A stretch of DNA of 64,000 nt from JACZYA01 sp965247455 (GCA_965247455.1 CBDFHE010000018.1:186001-250000); one strand, 5' to 3'. Positions 52,404 to 62,846 are shown, counted from the first letter of the stretch. Translations and numbers: made by a program. Notes: a model not told the origin generated them from the letters alone.

Positions 52404-52589
52404 CTACCAGCTCGCCTTCACCACGCCGGGAACCTCGCCCCGGTGGGCCAACTGCCGGAAACAGATGCGGCAGAGCTCGAACTTGCGGATGTAGCCGCGC
52501 GGCCGCCCGCAGCGGCAGCAACGGTTGCGGTGCCGAACCTTAAACTTAGGCTTGCGCCGAACCTTCGCTTCCCAGGCGGTGGTAGCCAA
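52404..52589 (-). CDS. rpsN: 30S ribosomal protein S14, type Z (zinc-binding)
   Basis: The 61-residue protein starts at TTG 52589, with GGAGGAGAG immediately upstream, and reads ATTAWEAKVRRKPKFKVRHR, then CCRCGRPRGYIRKFELCRIC and FRQLAHRGEVPGVVKASW. Cys24, Cys27, Cys40 and Cys43 are the zinc ligands. It is the short, zinc form of S14. It precedes rpsH by 8 bases. Confidence 0.93.
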   Translation of the reverse strand: MATTAWEAKVRRKPKFKVRHRNRCCRCGRPRGYIRKFELCRICFRQLAHRGEVPGVVKASW

Positions 52590-52609
52590 CTCTCCTCCTT
52601 CGTCTCGGT

Positions 52610-53155
52610 CTAGTCTCGCAGGGGCATGCCCAAGTGCTTCAGCAGCGCGCGCCCTTCCTTGTCCGTCTTGGCGGTGGTGACGACGGTAATGTTCATACCG
52701 CGAATCTTGTCCACCCGGGCGTAATCCACCTCGGGGAAAACCAATTGGTCCTGCAACCCCAGGGTGTAGTTGCCGCGGCCATCGAAGGCTTTGCTCGACA
52801 CCCCACGAAAGTCGCGCACACGCGGGAAGACAATGTTCACCATGCGGTCCAAGAACTCGTACATGTGCTCGCGGCGCAGCGTGACGCAAACCCCGATGGG
52901 CATGTTCTTGCGCAGCTTGAAATTGGAAATCGACTTCCGCGCCCGGGTCACAATCGCTTTCTGGCCGGTAATCTGGCCCAACTCGTTGGCAGCGGCATCC
53001 AGCACCTTGATGTTCTCAATCGCCTCCCCCAACCCCATGTTGATCACGATCTTCCGCAAACGGGGCACCTGCATGTCGCTGGTGTACCCGAACTCCTTCT
53101 TCAGGGCCGGCAGCACCTGACTGTGGTAGCGTTCGCGCAATCGGCTCATGGCCAT
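52610..53155 (-). CDS. rplE: 50S ribosomal protein L5
   Basis: The 181-residue L5 has PRLRKIVINMGLGEAIENIK, ITGQKAIVTRARKSISNFKL, RDFRGVSSKAFDGRGNYTLG and VVTTAKTDKEGRALLKHLGMP. It binds 5S rRNA. Two ATGs (53155 and 53149) are possible starts. It follows rplX by 15 bases. Confidence 0.96.
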   Translation of the reverse strand: MAMSRLRERYHSQVLPALKKEFGYTSDMQVPRLRKIVINMGLGEAIENIKVLDAAANELGQITGQKAIVTRARKSISNFKLRKNMPIGVCVTLRREHMYEFLDRMVNIVFPRVRDFRGVSSKAFDGRGNYTLGLQDQLVFPEVDYARVDKIRGMNITVVTTAKTDKEGRALLKHLGMPLRD

Positions 53156-53170
53156 CGAATCCTTCTCCTG

Positions 53171-53497
53171 CTAACTCAGTGTGGCGCCGCAGTGCTGGCA
53201 AGCGCGCACCTTGGTGCCGTCCGCCAGGGAGCGGTGACCCACCCGCGTGGGTTTGTTGCAACTGCCGCAAACCACCTTCAGATTGGAGAGGTGGATCGAT
53301 CCTTCCCGCTCCACAACCCCGCCTTTGATCTGCTTGGCCGGGTTGGGACGGGTGTGGCGCTTGAGCATGTTGACGTGCTCCACGGTGGCCAAGCTCTTGT
53401 CCTGATCGACTGAGAGCACCCGGCCGGCCTTGCCCTTGTCGCGCCCGGCGATCACGCGCACCTGGTCGCCCTTGCGGATACTGACCGTCCACGCCAT
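53171..53497 (-). CDS. rplX: 50S ribosomal protein L24
   Basis: The 108-residue L24 has the KOW motif IRKGDQVRVIAGRDKGKAGR and VEHVNMLKRHTRPN, then an extended C-terminal zinc-ribbon-like pair, VVCGSCNKPTRVGHRSL and CQHCGATLS. The two Cys pairs suggest metal binding. It lies 3 bases after rplN. Confidence 0.95.
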   Translation of the reverse strand: MAWTVSIRKGDQVRVIAGRDKGKAGRVLSVDQDKSLATVEHVNMLKRHTRPNPAKQIKGGVVEREGSIHLSNLKVVCGSCNKPTRVGHRSLADGTKVRACQHCGATLS

Positions 53498-53500
53498 CGC

Positions 53501-53869
53501 CTACCACACCTCCGGAGCCAGCGAAACAATCTTCAGAAACTTGCGCTCGCGCAGCTCCCGCGCCACCGGCCCGAACACGCGCGTGCCCACCGGGTCGCCC
53601 GTCTCGGTGATGAGCACGGCGGCGTTGTCGTCAAAGCGAATATAGGTGCCGTCGCGGCGGCGGCGCTCCTTGCGCATCCGCACAATCACGGCCCGCACCA
53701 CTGTCCCCTTCTTGACCGGGCTGTCCGGAGCCGCCTCTTTGACTGAAGCGGTAACCACATCGCCCAGCCCGGCCCCCACGCCCACATAGCCGCCCACCGG
53801 CAGGATGGCCATCAAGCGCTTGGCGCCGGAATTGTCGGCCACGTTCAGCCGGGTTCGCATCTGAATCAT
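53501..53869 (-). CDS. rplN: 50S ribosomal protein L14
   Basis: The 122-residue L14 begins MIQMRTRLNVADNSGAKRLM and has VRMRKERRRRDGTYIRFDDN, ending ELRERKFLKIVSLAPEVW. It contacts the 30S in bridge B8. Conserved in length and sequence, with no special feature. Confidence 0.96.
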   Translation of the reverse strand: MIQMRTRLNVADNSGAKRLMAILPVGGYVGVGAGLGDVVTASVKEAAPDSPVKKGTVVRAVIVRMRKERRRRDGTYIRFDDNAAVLITETGDPVGTRVFGPVARELRERKFLKIVSLAPEVW

Positions 53870-53884
53870 TGCTGTTGGCCTCGC

Positions 53885-54166
53885 CTATGCGTGCGCCCGT
53901 TCGACAATCTCCACCAAACGCCAGCGCTTCAGCTTGGAAAGCGGCCGCGTCTCCTCGATGCGCACCACGTCGCCCGGACGCGCCTGGTTCTGCTCGTCGT
54001 GGGCGTAAAACTTCTTCCGCACCGGCACCACCCGCTTGTAGAGGCGGTGCTCAACCCGCCGCGTCACCTTGACCACAATCGTCTTGTTCATCTTGGCGCT
54101 GACCACTTTCCCCACCCGGCGCTGCCGCGCCCGGGGACGTTTAGCCGCCGTATTAGCTTCCGCCAT
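53885..54166 (-). CDS. rpsQ: 30S ribosomal protein S17
   Basis: The 93-residue S17 begins MAEANTAAKRPRARQRRVGK and reads VVSAKMNKTIVVKVTRRVEH, then AHDEQNQARPGDVVRIEETR and PLSKLKRWRLVEIVE. I chose the ATG at 54166 because GAGGG lies 7 bases upstream; a TTG two codons earlier is less likely. It overlaps rpmC by 14 bases. Confidence 0.95.
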   Translation of the reverse strand: MAEANTAAKRPRARQRRVGKVVSAKMNKTIVVKVTRRVEHRLYKRVVPVRKKFYAHDEQNQARPGDVVRIEETRPLSKLKRWRLVEIVERAHA

Positions 54167-54362
54167 GTTCAACCCTCAGTTCCTGTTCGCGCCGCACCGT
54201 AAGCAACCGCGCCAGGTCTTTGCGTACCTGGCGGATTTTCTTCACGCTCTCCGCCTGTCCGGCCGACAATTGAAAGCGCAACCGGAAAAGCTGCTCGCGC
54301 ATCCCTTGCTCGCGCGCGTGCAACTCGTCGGCACCTAGTTGTCGCAACTCTTCCGCCTTCAC
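54153..54362 (-). CDS. rpmC: 50S ribosomal protein L29
   Basis: The 69-residue two-helix protein reads MKAEELRQLGADELHAREQG, MREQLFRLRFQLSAGQAESV and KKIRQVRKDLARLLTVRREQ. It lies beside the exit tunnel. Its 3' end overlaps the start of rpsQ by 14 bases, so the two are translationally coupled. Confidence 0.94.
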   Translation of the reverse strand: MKAEELRQLGADELHAREQGMREQLFRLRFQLSAGQAESVKKIRQVRKDLARLLTVRREQELRVEHGGS

Positions 54363-54371
54363 CGCGTCCTC

Positions 54372-54791
54372 CTAAGCGTCGAACGGCCCGCGCTGGATGA
54401 ACGTGCTGCGCAGGCACAACTTGTGGGCCGCCAGCGAGAGCGCCTCCCGAGCCTCGGCCAGCGTCAGCCCTTCCACCTCGAAGAGGATGCGTCCCGCCCG
54501 CACCGCTGCCACCCAACCTTCCACCGGCCCCTTCCCCTTGCCCATGCGGGTTTCCGCCGGCTTCTTGGTAAAGGGCCGGTCCGGGAAGATGCGAATCCAG
54601 AGCTTGCCGCCGCGCTTCATGTAGCGCGTGATGGCCACGCGCGCCGCCTCGATTTCCCGGCTGGTGAGCCGCCCCGACCGGAGCGCCTTGAGCCCGTAGT
54701 CCCCGAAGGCCAGCCGGGAACCGCGCCACGCTTTGCCGCTCAGCCGCCCGCGTTGCTGCTTGCGGTACTTGATTTTTTTCGGCATCAACAC
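54372..54791 (-). CDS. rplP: 50S ribosomal protein L16
   Basis: The 139-residue L16 starts at GTG 54791 (GGAGAG about 7 bases upstream) with MLMPKKIKYRKQQRGRLSGK, then FGDYGLKALRSGRLTSREIE, RGGKLWIRIFPDRPFTKKPA and a C-terminal LSLAAHKLCLRSTFIQRGPF. It organises the A-site of the peptidyl transferase centre. Confidence 0.95.
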   Translation of the reverse strand: MLMPKKIKYRKQQRGRLSGKAWRGSRLAFGDYGLKALRSGRLTSREIEAARVAITRYMKRGGKLWIRIFPDRPFTKKPAETRMGKGKGPVEGWVAAVRAGRILFEVEGLTLAEAREALSLAAHKLCLRSTFIQRGPFDA

Positions 54792-54803
54792 AGCGATGCT
54801 CTC

Positions 54804-55478
54804 CTACACGCCCGCAGAGGCGGGCACCTCCACTTCTTCCCGGCGGACTTTGGCTTTCTCCACCTCGCCGCGGTACACCCAGCACTTCACTCCGATAACT
54901 CCGTAGGTGGTGTGGGCCTCGGCGGTGCCGTAGTCGATGTCGGCGCGCAGCGTCTGCAAGGGCAAGCGCCCCTTCAGGTACCACTCCTTGCGGGCGATTT
55001 CTGCTCCGTTGAGGCGGCCGGCGCAGCGCACCTTGATGCCCTGGCAGCCAAACCGCAGGGCGGAGTCCACCGCCTTGCGCATGGCGCGGCGGAAGGCCAC
55101 GCGCTTCTCCAGTTGCAGCGCAATCGACTCAGCCACCAACTGCGCGTCCATTTCCGTCCGGTGCACTTCACTGATGTCAATGTGAACTTCGCGCCCGGTG
55201 CGCTCCTGGATTTCGTTGCGCAGCTTGTCAATCTCCGATCCCTTCCGGCCGATGATGATCCCCGGCCGGGCGGTGTGGATGCGCATCATGAGCTTGTTGG
55301 CGGCGCGCTCAATCTCAATGGAACTGATGCCCGCGCCGCGCAGCTTGCGCTTGAGCCGCTCCCGCAGGGTCACATCTTCGAACAGGAGGTCGGCATAGTC
55401 CTTCTTGGCAAACCAGCGTGACTTCCAGGTTTTGTTCACGCCCAGGCGAAAACCGTACGGATGAATTTTGTGTCCCAC
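54804..55478 (-). CDS. rpsC: 30S ribosomal protein S3
   Basis: The 224-residue S3 begins MGHKIHPYGFRLGVNKTWKS; the KH domain contains ARPGIIIGRKGSEIDKLRNE, and the C-terminal region reads LRFGCQGIKVRCAGRLNGAE and RGEVEKAKVRREEVEVPASA. It lines the mRNA entry. Spacing to rplV is 9 bases. Confidence 0.96.
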   Translation of the reverse strand: MGHKIHPYGFRLGVNKTWKSRWFAKKDYADLLFEDVTLRERLKRKLRGAGISSIEIERAANKLMMRIHTARPGIIIGRKGSEIDKLRNEIQERTGREVHIDISEVHRTEMDAQLVAESIALQLEKRVAFRRAMRKAVDSALRFGCQGIKVRCAGRLNGAEIARKEWYLKGRLPLQTLRADIDYGTAEAHTTYGVIGVKCWVYRGEVEKAKVRREEVEVPASAGV

Positions 55479-55487
55479 GTTTCCTCC

Positions 55488-55988
55488 CTAACTCGCCGCC
55501 GCCGCAGCAGGCACCGCAGCCGCTCGGCGCTCGGCAACCGCAACCTCAATGTGGCTGGTGCGGCGCTGGTAAATGTTGGCCCGTCCCATCGGCGCCGGCC
55601 GCATCCGCTTCCAGCGCGAGCCGTCGTTCACCACCGCGTACTTGACGTACAGCCGGTCCACGTCCACCGTCTCCGACTTCTGTTCCGCGTTGGCAATCGC
55701 CGACCGCAAAACTTTTTCAATGTCCTTGGCCACGCGCTTCTTGGTGAACTGCAACAAGTTCAACGCCCGACCGGCATCCAAGCCGCGGATGAGGTCAATC
55801 ACCAGCCGCGCCTTCTGCGGCGCGACCCGCACGTAGCGAGCCAGGGCGCGCGCTTCCACCGGAGCTGCACCGACCGGCTCCGCTTCTTTCCGCCGCAGCA
55901 GCCGCGAGCGCCGATGCTTTTCCGGCGCCGCCTGCGCTTTCTTCTTGGCGGCGGACTTGCGGGCACCTGGTTTTTTCTTCCCTGCCAT
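55488..55988 (-). CDS. rplV: 50S ribosomal protein L22 with long basic N-terminal extension
   Basis: L22 is usually about 110 residues; this is 166. The core reads EARALARYVRVAPQKARLVI and KKRVAKDIEKVLRSAIANAE, with VKYAVVNDGSRWKRMRPAPM near the end. The first 45 residues are Lys/Ala/Arg-rich (AGKKKPGARKSAAKKKAQAA) and are not in most L22s. The 13-base gap after rpsS supports the long start. The beta-hairpin that enters the exit tunnel is intact. Confidence 0.93.
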   Translation of the reverse strand: MAGKKKPGARKSAAKKKAQAAPEKHRRSRLLRRKEAEPVGAAPVEARALARYVRVAPQKARLVIDLIRGLDAGRALNLLQFTKKRVAKDIEKVLRSAIANAEQKSETVDVDRLYVKYAVVNDGSRWKRMRPAPMGRANIYQRRTSHIEVAVAERRAAAVPAAAAAS

Positions 55989-56001
55989 ACTCGATCCCTG
56001 C

Positions 56002-56364
56002 CTATGGTTTCGACGCTGCAGGCGCTGCCGGTGTACCTGCTGCCGGCGCGGCGGGCGCCGGCGCTCTCCTCCCCGGAACAGCCGTCGCGGCCTTGGCCGT
56101 CGCGCCTTTTACGCCGTGCGCGCGGAATTGGCGCGTGGCAGCAAATTCTCCCAGCTTGTGCCCGACCATGTTCTCGGTGATGTAAATCGGAACAAACTTT
56201 TTTCCGTTGTGCACCGCGATGGTGTGCCCCACCATCTCGGGAATCACGGTGGAGCGGCGCGACCAAGTCTTAATCACCTTCTTTTCGTTGCGCCGGTTCA
56301 TCACCTCCACCTTCTCCAACAGGTGGTTGTCAATGAACGGGCCTTTTTTCAGCGAGCGCGCCAT
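56002..56364 (-). CDS. rpsS: 30S ribosomal protein S19 with Ala/Pro-rich C-terminal tail
   Basis: The 120-residue S19 starts MARSLKKGPFIDNHLLEKVE (ATG 56364), with TVIPEMVGHTIAVHNGKKFV and ENMVGHKLGEFAATRQFRAH. The last 30 residues (KAATAVPGRRAPAPAAPAAG and on) are a low-complexity extension absent from standard S19. An upstream frame was rejected because it begins inside rplB. It lies 4 bases after rplB. Confidence 0.94.
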   Translation of the reverse strand: MARSLKKGPFIDNHLLEKVEVMNRRNEKKVIKTWSRRSTVIPEMVGHTIAVHNGKKFVPIYITENMVGHKLGEFAATRQFRAHGVKGATAKAATAVPGRRAPAPAAPAAGTPAAPAASKP

Positions 56365-56368
56365 GGCT

Positions 56369-57193
56369 TTACTTGCTCCGTCGCTGCACGATGTAGCGAT
56401 CCGTGCGCGGATTGTTGCGAGTGCGGTGGCCACGGGTGGGCTGGCTCCACGGTGTCACCGGCGTGCCGCCCTCGCTGGCCCGGCCCTCGCCGCCGCCGTG
56501 CGGGTGATCCACCGGGTTCATCGCCACTCCGCGCACCTTGGGCCGGCGTCCCATCCAGCGCGTCCGCCCGGCCTTGCCGAAAGTAATCTTCCCGTGGTCG
56601 AGGTTGCCCACTTGACCGATGGTGGCGCAGCACTCCGGCAGCACCTTGCGGGTTTCCCCCGAAGGCAGCTTCACCAGCACGTAATCTCCTTCCTTCGAAA
56701 CCAATTGCGCCGACGCGCCCGCTGCCCGCACCAACTGACCGCCCTTGCCGGGCCGCAACTCCAGGTTGTGAATCAGCGTTCCCGAAGGGATGTTCTGCAG
56801 CGGCAGCGTGTTGCCGGGCAAGATGTCCGCCTCCGGCCCCGCCAGCACGGTATCGCCCACGTTCAAGCCCACCGGGTAGAGGATGTAACGCTTCTCTCCG
56901 TCGGCGTAGTGCAGCAGGGCGATGTTGGCCGAGCGGTTGGGGTCGTACTCGATGCCCGCCACGCGCGCCGGCACGCCCTGCTTGTCGCGGCGGAAGTCAA
57001 TCCTCCGGTACATGCGCTTGTGGCCGCCGCCCCGCTGCCAGATGCTGACTCGGCCCAGGTTGTTGCGCCCGCCGCTCTTGGGCAGCGGTTCGAGCAAACT
57101 CTTCTCCGGCTGTGAGCGCGTGACTTCCGTGCGGCGCACCCGCGTCATCTGCCGCAAGCCGGGGGTAGTGGGACGATAGGTTTTTAGTGCCAT
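56369..57193 (-). CDS. rplB: 50S ribosomal protein L2
   Basis: The 274-residue L2 begins MALKTYRPTTPGLRQMTRVR, with GGRNNLGRVSIWQRGGGHKR, and the conserved C-terminal MNPVDHPHGGGEGRASEG carrying the histidine near the peptidyl transferase. It lies 1 base from rplW. Confidence 0.97.
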   Translation of the reverse strand: MALKTYRPTTPGLRQMTRVRRTEVTRSQPEKSLLEPLPKSGGRNNLGRVSIWQRGGGHKRMYRRIDFRRDKQGVPARVAGIEYDPNRSANIALLHYADGEKRYILYPVGLNVGDTVLAGPEADILPGNTLPLQNIPSGTLIHNLELRPGKGGQLVRAAGASAQLVSKEGDYVLVKLPSGETRKVLPECCATIGQVGNLDHGKITFGKAGRTRWMGRRPKVRGVAMNPVDHPHGGGEGRASEGGTPVTPWSQPTRGHRTRNNPRTDRYIVQRRSK

Positions 57194-57194
57194 A

Positions 57195-57488
57195 TCAAGC
57201 TGGCTCCAGATAGTCGATCATCTTTTCGCCGGACTTCAGCCTCACGTAGGCCTTCTTCCAATCTGACCGGTAGCCGCCACGCACTCCCTGGCGGCGAAAC
57301 TTGCCCGGCACCACCACCGTGCGTACCGCGCTGACCTTTACGCCAAACACCTGCTCGACCGCGCGCTTGATCTCCGGCTTGGTGGCGCCCAGCGCCACTT
57401 GAAACACCAGCGTGCGCTGGAGCTCTTTGATCTCCACGCCCTTCTCGGTGATGATGGGGCGCTGGATGACTTCGTGCGGCGTCTTCAT
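57195..57488 (-). CDS. rplW: 50S ribosomal protein L23
   Basis: The 97-residue L23 reads MKTPHEVIQRPIITEKGVEI, FQVALGATKPEIKRAVEQVF and RQGVRGGYRSDWKKAYVRLK. It is the docking site at the tunnel exit for trigger factor and SRP. It overlaps rplD by 4 bases. Confidence 0.96.
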   Translation of the reverse strand: MKTPHEVIQRPIITEKGVEIKELQRTLVFQVALGATKPEIKRAVEQVFGVKVSAVRTVVVPGKFRRQGVRGGYRSDWKKAYVRLKSGEKMIDYLEPA

Positions 57489-58126
57489 GCAGCCTTCGCC
57501 TTGGGCGCAATCGCCTGTTGCAACTTTTCCACCGCGGCGCGCGAGAACAGGATGCGGTCATGCGCCAGCACATGGTAGGGATGCACCTGCTGCGTCGCCA
57601 CCAGCCTGACCCGGGGCAGGTTCCGGCTGGCGCGCTCCAGGTTGGCGTTGCCTTCAGCCTCGACAATCAGCAGGCTCTTCTCCGCGCCCAATTTGTCCAA
57701 GGCTGTGCGCAGAGCCTTGGTCTTGTGGTTTTCCAATTCCAACTTGTCCACCACAATCATCTTCTTGTCCTCGAACTTTGTCGTCAGCGCTCCCCGCAAC
57801 GCCCCCAGCAACACCTTGCGCGGCAGCGAGTAGCTGTAGTCGCGTGGCTGCGGTCCCTGGGTGGTGCCACCGTGGCGCCAGAGCGGTGACCGGATGGAGC
57901 CAACCCGCGCCCGCCCGGTACCCTTTTGCCGCCAGGGCTTGCGACCGCTCCCTCTGACATCGCCCTTGGTCTTGGTCTTGTGGGTGCCGCGCCGCTGCGA
58001 GGCCAGGTAGTGGCGCACCGCCTCGTGCAGCAGTGCTTGCTTCACCTTGGCGGCGAACACTTCCTCGCGCAACCCGAGCGTCGAAACTTTCTTGTTGTTC
58101 AAGTTCTTGACTTCGACCACCGGCAT
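57485..58126 (-). CDS. rplD: 50S ribosomal protein L4
   Basis: The 213-residue L4 starts MPVVEVKNLNNKKVSTLGLR (ATG 58126) and has the tunnel-loop block GSGRKPWRQKGTGRARVGSI and RSPLWRHGGTTQGPQPRDYS, and the C-terminal LVATQQVHPYHVLAHDRILF. In E. coli L4 represses the S10 operon. It lies 2 bases after rplC. Confidence 0.96.
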   Translation of the reverse strand: MPVVEVKNLNNKKVSTLGLREEVFAAKVKQALLHEAVRHYLASQRRGTHKTKTKGDVRGSGRKPWRQKGTGRARVGSIRSPLWRHGGTTQGPQPRDYSYSLPRKVLLGALRGALTTKFEDKKMIVVDKLELENHKTKALRTALDKLGAEKSLLIVEAEGNANLERASRNLPRVRLVATQQVHPYHVLAHDRILFSRAAVEKLQQAIAPKAKAA

Positions 58127-58128
58127 AG

Positions 58129-58788
58129 CTATTTCTTCCGTCTCTTGGCCAACTTGGTGGAGGCCTGAATCAGCACATACCCACCGTTGGCGCCTGGAAC
58201 CGCCCCCCGCACCAGCAGCAAGTGCTCCTCGGCATCCACCTTCACCACCTGCAAGCTGCGGACGGTAGCCCGCTTGTTGCCCATCTGCCCGGCCATGCGC
58301 TGCCCCGGCCAAACCCGCGAAGGGTAGGAGCTGGCGCCGATGGAGCCCGGCGCCCGGTGGAACATGGAACCGTGGCTGGCGTTGCCGCCGCGGAAGTGGT
58401 GCCGACGGACAAACCCGGCCCAGCCGCGGCCCTTGCTGACGCCGATGACGTCCACGCGATCTTCCGGCTTGAACACTTCCTCCACCAGCACTTTGTCGCC
58501 CGCTTTGGCTTCGTCCTTGCCGTCCGCCAAGCGAAACTCCCGCAGCAAGCGCACCGGCGGCACATCGTGTTTCTTGAAGTGCCCGCCCCGGGGCTTGTTA
58601 ACCCGCTGCGGCTTCACAAACTCGACCAAGCCAAGCTGCACCGCTTCATAGCAGTCGTTCTCGGTGGTCTTGCGCTGCACCACCACGCACGGGCCCGCCT
58701 TCAGCACCGTGACCGGAATCACGCGCCCATCGTCCGCAAAGAGCTGCGTCATTCCGAGTTTCTTTCCCAGTATACCTTTGACCGCCAT
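58129..58788 (-). CDS. rplC: 50S ribosomal protein L3
   Basis: The 219-residue L3 starts MAVKGILGKKLGMTQLFADD and has KGRGWAGFVRRHHFRGGNAS, SIGASSYPSRVWPGQRMAGQ and MGNKRATVRSLQVVKVDAEE. It is an early 50S assembly protein. A 57-base spacer separates it from rpsJ. Confidence 0.96.
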   Translation of the reverse strand: MAVKGILGKKLGMTQLFADDGRVIPVTVLKAGPCVVVQRKTTENDCYEAVQLGLVEFVKPQRVNKPRGGHFKKHDVPPVRLLREFRLADGKDEAKAGDKVLVEEVFKPEDRVDVIGVSKGRGWAGFVRRHHFRGGNASHGSMFHRAPGSIGASSYPSRVWPGQRMAGQMGNKRATVRSLQVVKVDAEEHLLLVRGAVPGANGGYVLIQASTKLAKRRKK

Positions 58789-58845
58789 GAGTCAGTTTGC
58801 GTCACCCGCGACCCGCGCAGAGGTCCTGGCCTCCCCGCCGCATCT

Positions 58846-59178
58846 TCAGGTGGTGTGCTCCTTCCCGAACGCTTTGATCTCCACGTCCACGCCGGCGGGC
58901 AGGTCGAGCGTCATGAGCGCGTCCACCGTCTGCGCGGTCGGCTCCAGAATGTCAATCAAGCGCTTGTGGGTGCGAATCTCGAACTGTTCGCGCGACTTCT
59001 TGTCCACGTGGGGCGAGCGCAGCACGGTGTAGCGGTTGATCTTGGTGGGCAGCGGAATCGGCCCCGCGATCAGCGCTCCGGTGCGCTTGGCCGTCTGCAC
59101 GATCTCCCAGGTGGACTGGTCGAGCACGCGGTGATCGTATCCCTGCAAGCGAATGCGAATTTTTTCCTGTGTCTGCAT
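58846..59178 (-). CDS. rpsJ: 30S ribosomal protein S10
   Basis: The 110-residue S10 (NusE) reads EKIRIRLQGYDHRVLDQSTW, GPIPLPTKINRYTVLRSPHV and DKKSREQFEIRTHKRLIDIL. The conserved core is normal, with a short C-terminal addition. It follows tuf by 12 bases and opens the S10 group. Confidence 0.96.
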   Translation of the reverse strand: MQTQEKIRIRLQGYDHRVLDQSTWEIVQTAKRTGALIAGPIPLPTKINRYTVLRSPHVDKKSREQFEIRTHKRLIDILEPTAQTVDALMTLDLPAGVDVEIKAFGKEHTT

Positions 59179-59190
59179 CTTCAGTGTCGC

Positions 59191-60378
59191 CTATTGGACG
59201 ACTTCGGTGACTGCTCCGGCGCCGACGGTGTGGCCGCCTTCGCGGATGGCGAATCTGAGTCCCTTCTCAATCGCCACCGGCGTAATCAACTCAACGTCCA
59301 TATTCACATTGTCGCCCGGCATCACCATCTCCGTCCCCGCCGGCAACTCCACCGACCCGGTCACGTCCGTGGTCCGAAAGTAAAACTGCGGCCGGTACCC
59401 CTTGAAGAAGGGCGTGTGCCGCCCGCCCTCTTCCTTCTTCAACACGTAAATCTCCGCCTTGAATTTCTTGTGGGGCGTGATCGAGGCCGGCTTGGAAATC
59501 ACCTGCCCGCGCTCCACCTCTTCCTTGTCCACCCCCCGCAGCAGCAACCCGACGTTGTCGCCCGCCATCCCTTCGTCCAGAATCTTGCGGAACATCTCCA
59601 CCCCGGTCACCACCGTCTTGCGGGTGTCGCGGAAGCCCACAATCTCAATCTCCTCGCCGGTCTTGACCTTCCCGCGCTCCACCCTCCCTGTCACCACCGT
59701 GCCCCGCCCGGTGATGGTGAAGATGTCCTCAATCGGCATCAGGAAGGGCTTGTCCAGCTCCCGCACCGGCTGCGGAATGTAGGAGTCCACCGCCGCCATC
59801 AACTCCTCGATCCCTTTCTCCCACTGGGCGTCGCCTTCCATCGCCTTCAGCGCCGAGCCCCGGACGACCGGAATCTCGTCGCCCGGAAACTGGTAGCTCT
59901 TCAGCAGGTCGCGCACCTCCAGCTCCACCAGGTCGAGCAACTCGGCGTCGTCCACCATGTCGCACTTGTTCAGAAACACCACCACCGAGGGCACGTTCAC
60001 CTGCCGCGCCAACAGGATGTGCTCGCGCGTCTGCGGCATGGGCCCGTCGGTGGCCGCCACCACCAGGATGGCCCCGTCCATCTGCGCCGCCCCGGTGATC
60101 ATGTTCTTGATGTAGTCGGCGTGGCCGGGACAGTCGATGTGGGCGTAGTGGCGATTGGGGGTCTCGTACTCCACGTGCGCCACGGCAATCGTGATGCCGC
60201 GCGCCTTCTCCTCGGGCGCGTTGTCAATCGAGTCAAACTCTCGCACCTCGATCTTGGAGTTGTTCTTGGCCAGCACTTTGGTGATGGCGCTGGTGAGCGT
60301 GGTCTTGCCGTGGTCGATGTGCCCGATGGTGCCGACGTTCAGGTGCGGCTTTGCGCGATCAAATTTCTCCTTCGCCAT
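59191..60378 (-). CDS. tuf: elongation factor Tu
   Basis: The 395-residue EF-Tu has GHIDHGKTTLTSAI (P-loop, about 19-32), DCPGHADYIKNMITGAAQMD, NKCDMVDD (guanine specificity, about 135-142) and the domain 2/3 blocks RGTVVTGRVERG and FYFRTTDVTGSV. I start at ATG 60378; the upstream frame is not conserved. It sits between the small membrane ORF and rpsJ in the str operon. The upstream 67 bases hold a perfect hairpin. Confidence 0.97.
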   Translation of the reverse strand: MAKEKFDRAKPHLNVGTIGHIDHGKTTLTSAITKVLAKNNSKIEVREFDSIDNAPEEKARGITIAVAHVEYETPNRHYAHIDCPGHADYIKNMITGAAQMDGAILVVAATDGPMPQTREHILLARQVNVPSVVVFLNKCDMVDDAELLDLVELEVRDLLKSYQFPGDEIPVVRGSALKAMEGDAQWEKGIEELMAAVDSYIPQPVRELDKPFLMPIEDIFTITGRGTVVTGRVERGKVKTGEEIEIVGFRDTRKTVVTGVEMFRKILDEGMAGDNVGLLLRGVDKEEVERGQVISKPASITPHKKFKAEIYVLKKEEGGRHTPFFKGYRPQFYFRTTDVTGSVELPAGTEMVMPGDNVNMDVELITPVAIEKGLRFAIREGGHTVGAGAVTEVVQ

Positions 60379-60418
60379 TGCTGTCTCTCTCCGTCCTCCG
60401 TAAGTTCGTGTCTCCCGG

Positions 60419-60435
60419 CCCCGCCACCGGCGGGG
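60419..60435. promoter_or_regulatory. perfect 7-bp hairpin in the tuf leader
   Basis: CCCCGCC (60419-60425) pairs with GGCGGGG (60429-60435) around ACC, between the 54-residue ORF and the tuf start. No T-run follows it on the minus strand, so it is not a simple terminator; it may affect mRNA stability or processing between fusA and tuf. Confidence 0.4.
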
Positions 60436-60445
60436 AATCTCCTTA

Positions 60446-60610
60446 TCAACCAGCTCCGGTGATGGCCGAGAACGCCAGGATGATTCCTGCGCCGCCGGAA
60501 GCCAGCGCTTCCAGCGTAGCCCCATCCAGCATCACTTCCCGGCCGGCAAACACCAAGAACACAATCGCCAGCCCGCCGTAGAGAATGCGCTTGATATTCT
60601 TGTTCTTCAT
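60446..60610 (-). CDS. 54-aa membrane-anchored hypothetical ORF between fusA and tuf
   Basis: The ATG at 60610 has AGGGG 7 bases upstream. The product is basic at the start (MKNKNIKRIL), has a hydrophobic segment (YGGLAIVFLVFAG), a short polar middle (REVMLDGATLEALASG) and a second hydrophobic stretch (GAGIILAFSAITGAG). It could be a two-span micropeptide or one span with a tail. It is not in the usual str operon. Tight spacing on both sides (10 bases to fusA, 67 to tuf) and the ribosome site argue for a real gene; its role is unknown. Confidence 0.55.
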   Translation of the reverse strand: MKNKNIKRILYGGLAIVFLVFAGREVMLDGATLEALASGGAGIILAFSAITGAG

Positions 60611-60620
60611 CCGTTCACCC

Positions 60621-62846
<2,226 letters not shown>

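Noticed and set aside
58222..60462. 746-codon plus-strand frame over rplC, rpsJ and tuf
   Set aside because: Antisense shadow of conserved genes; no motif and no ribosome site.
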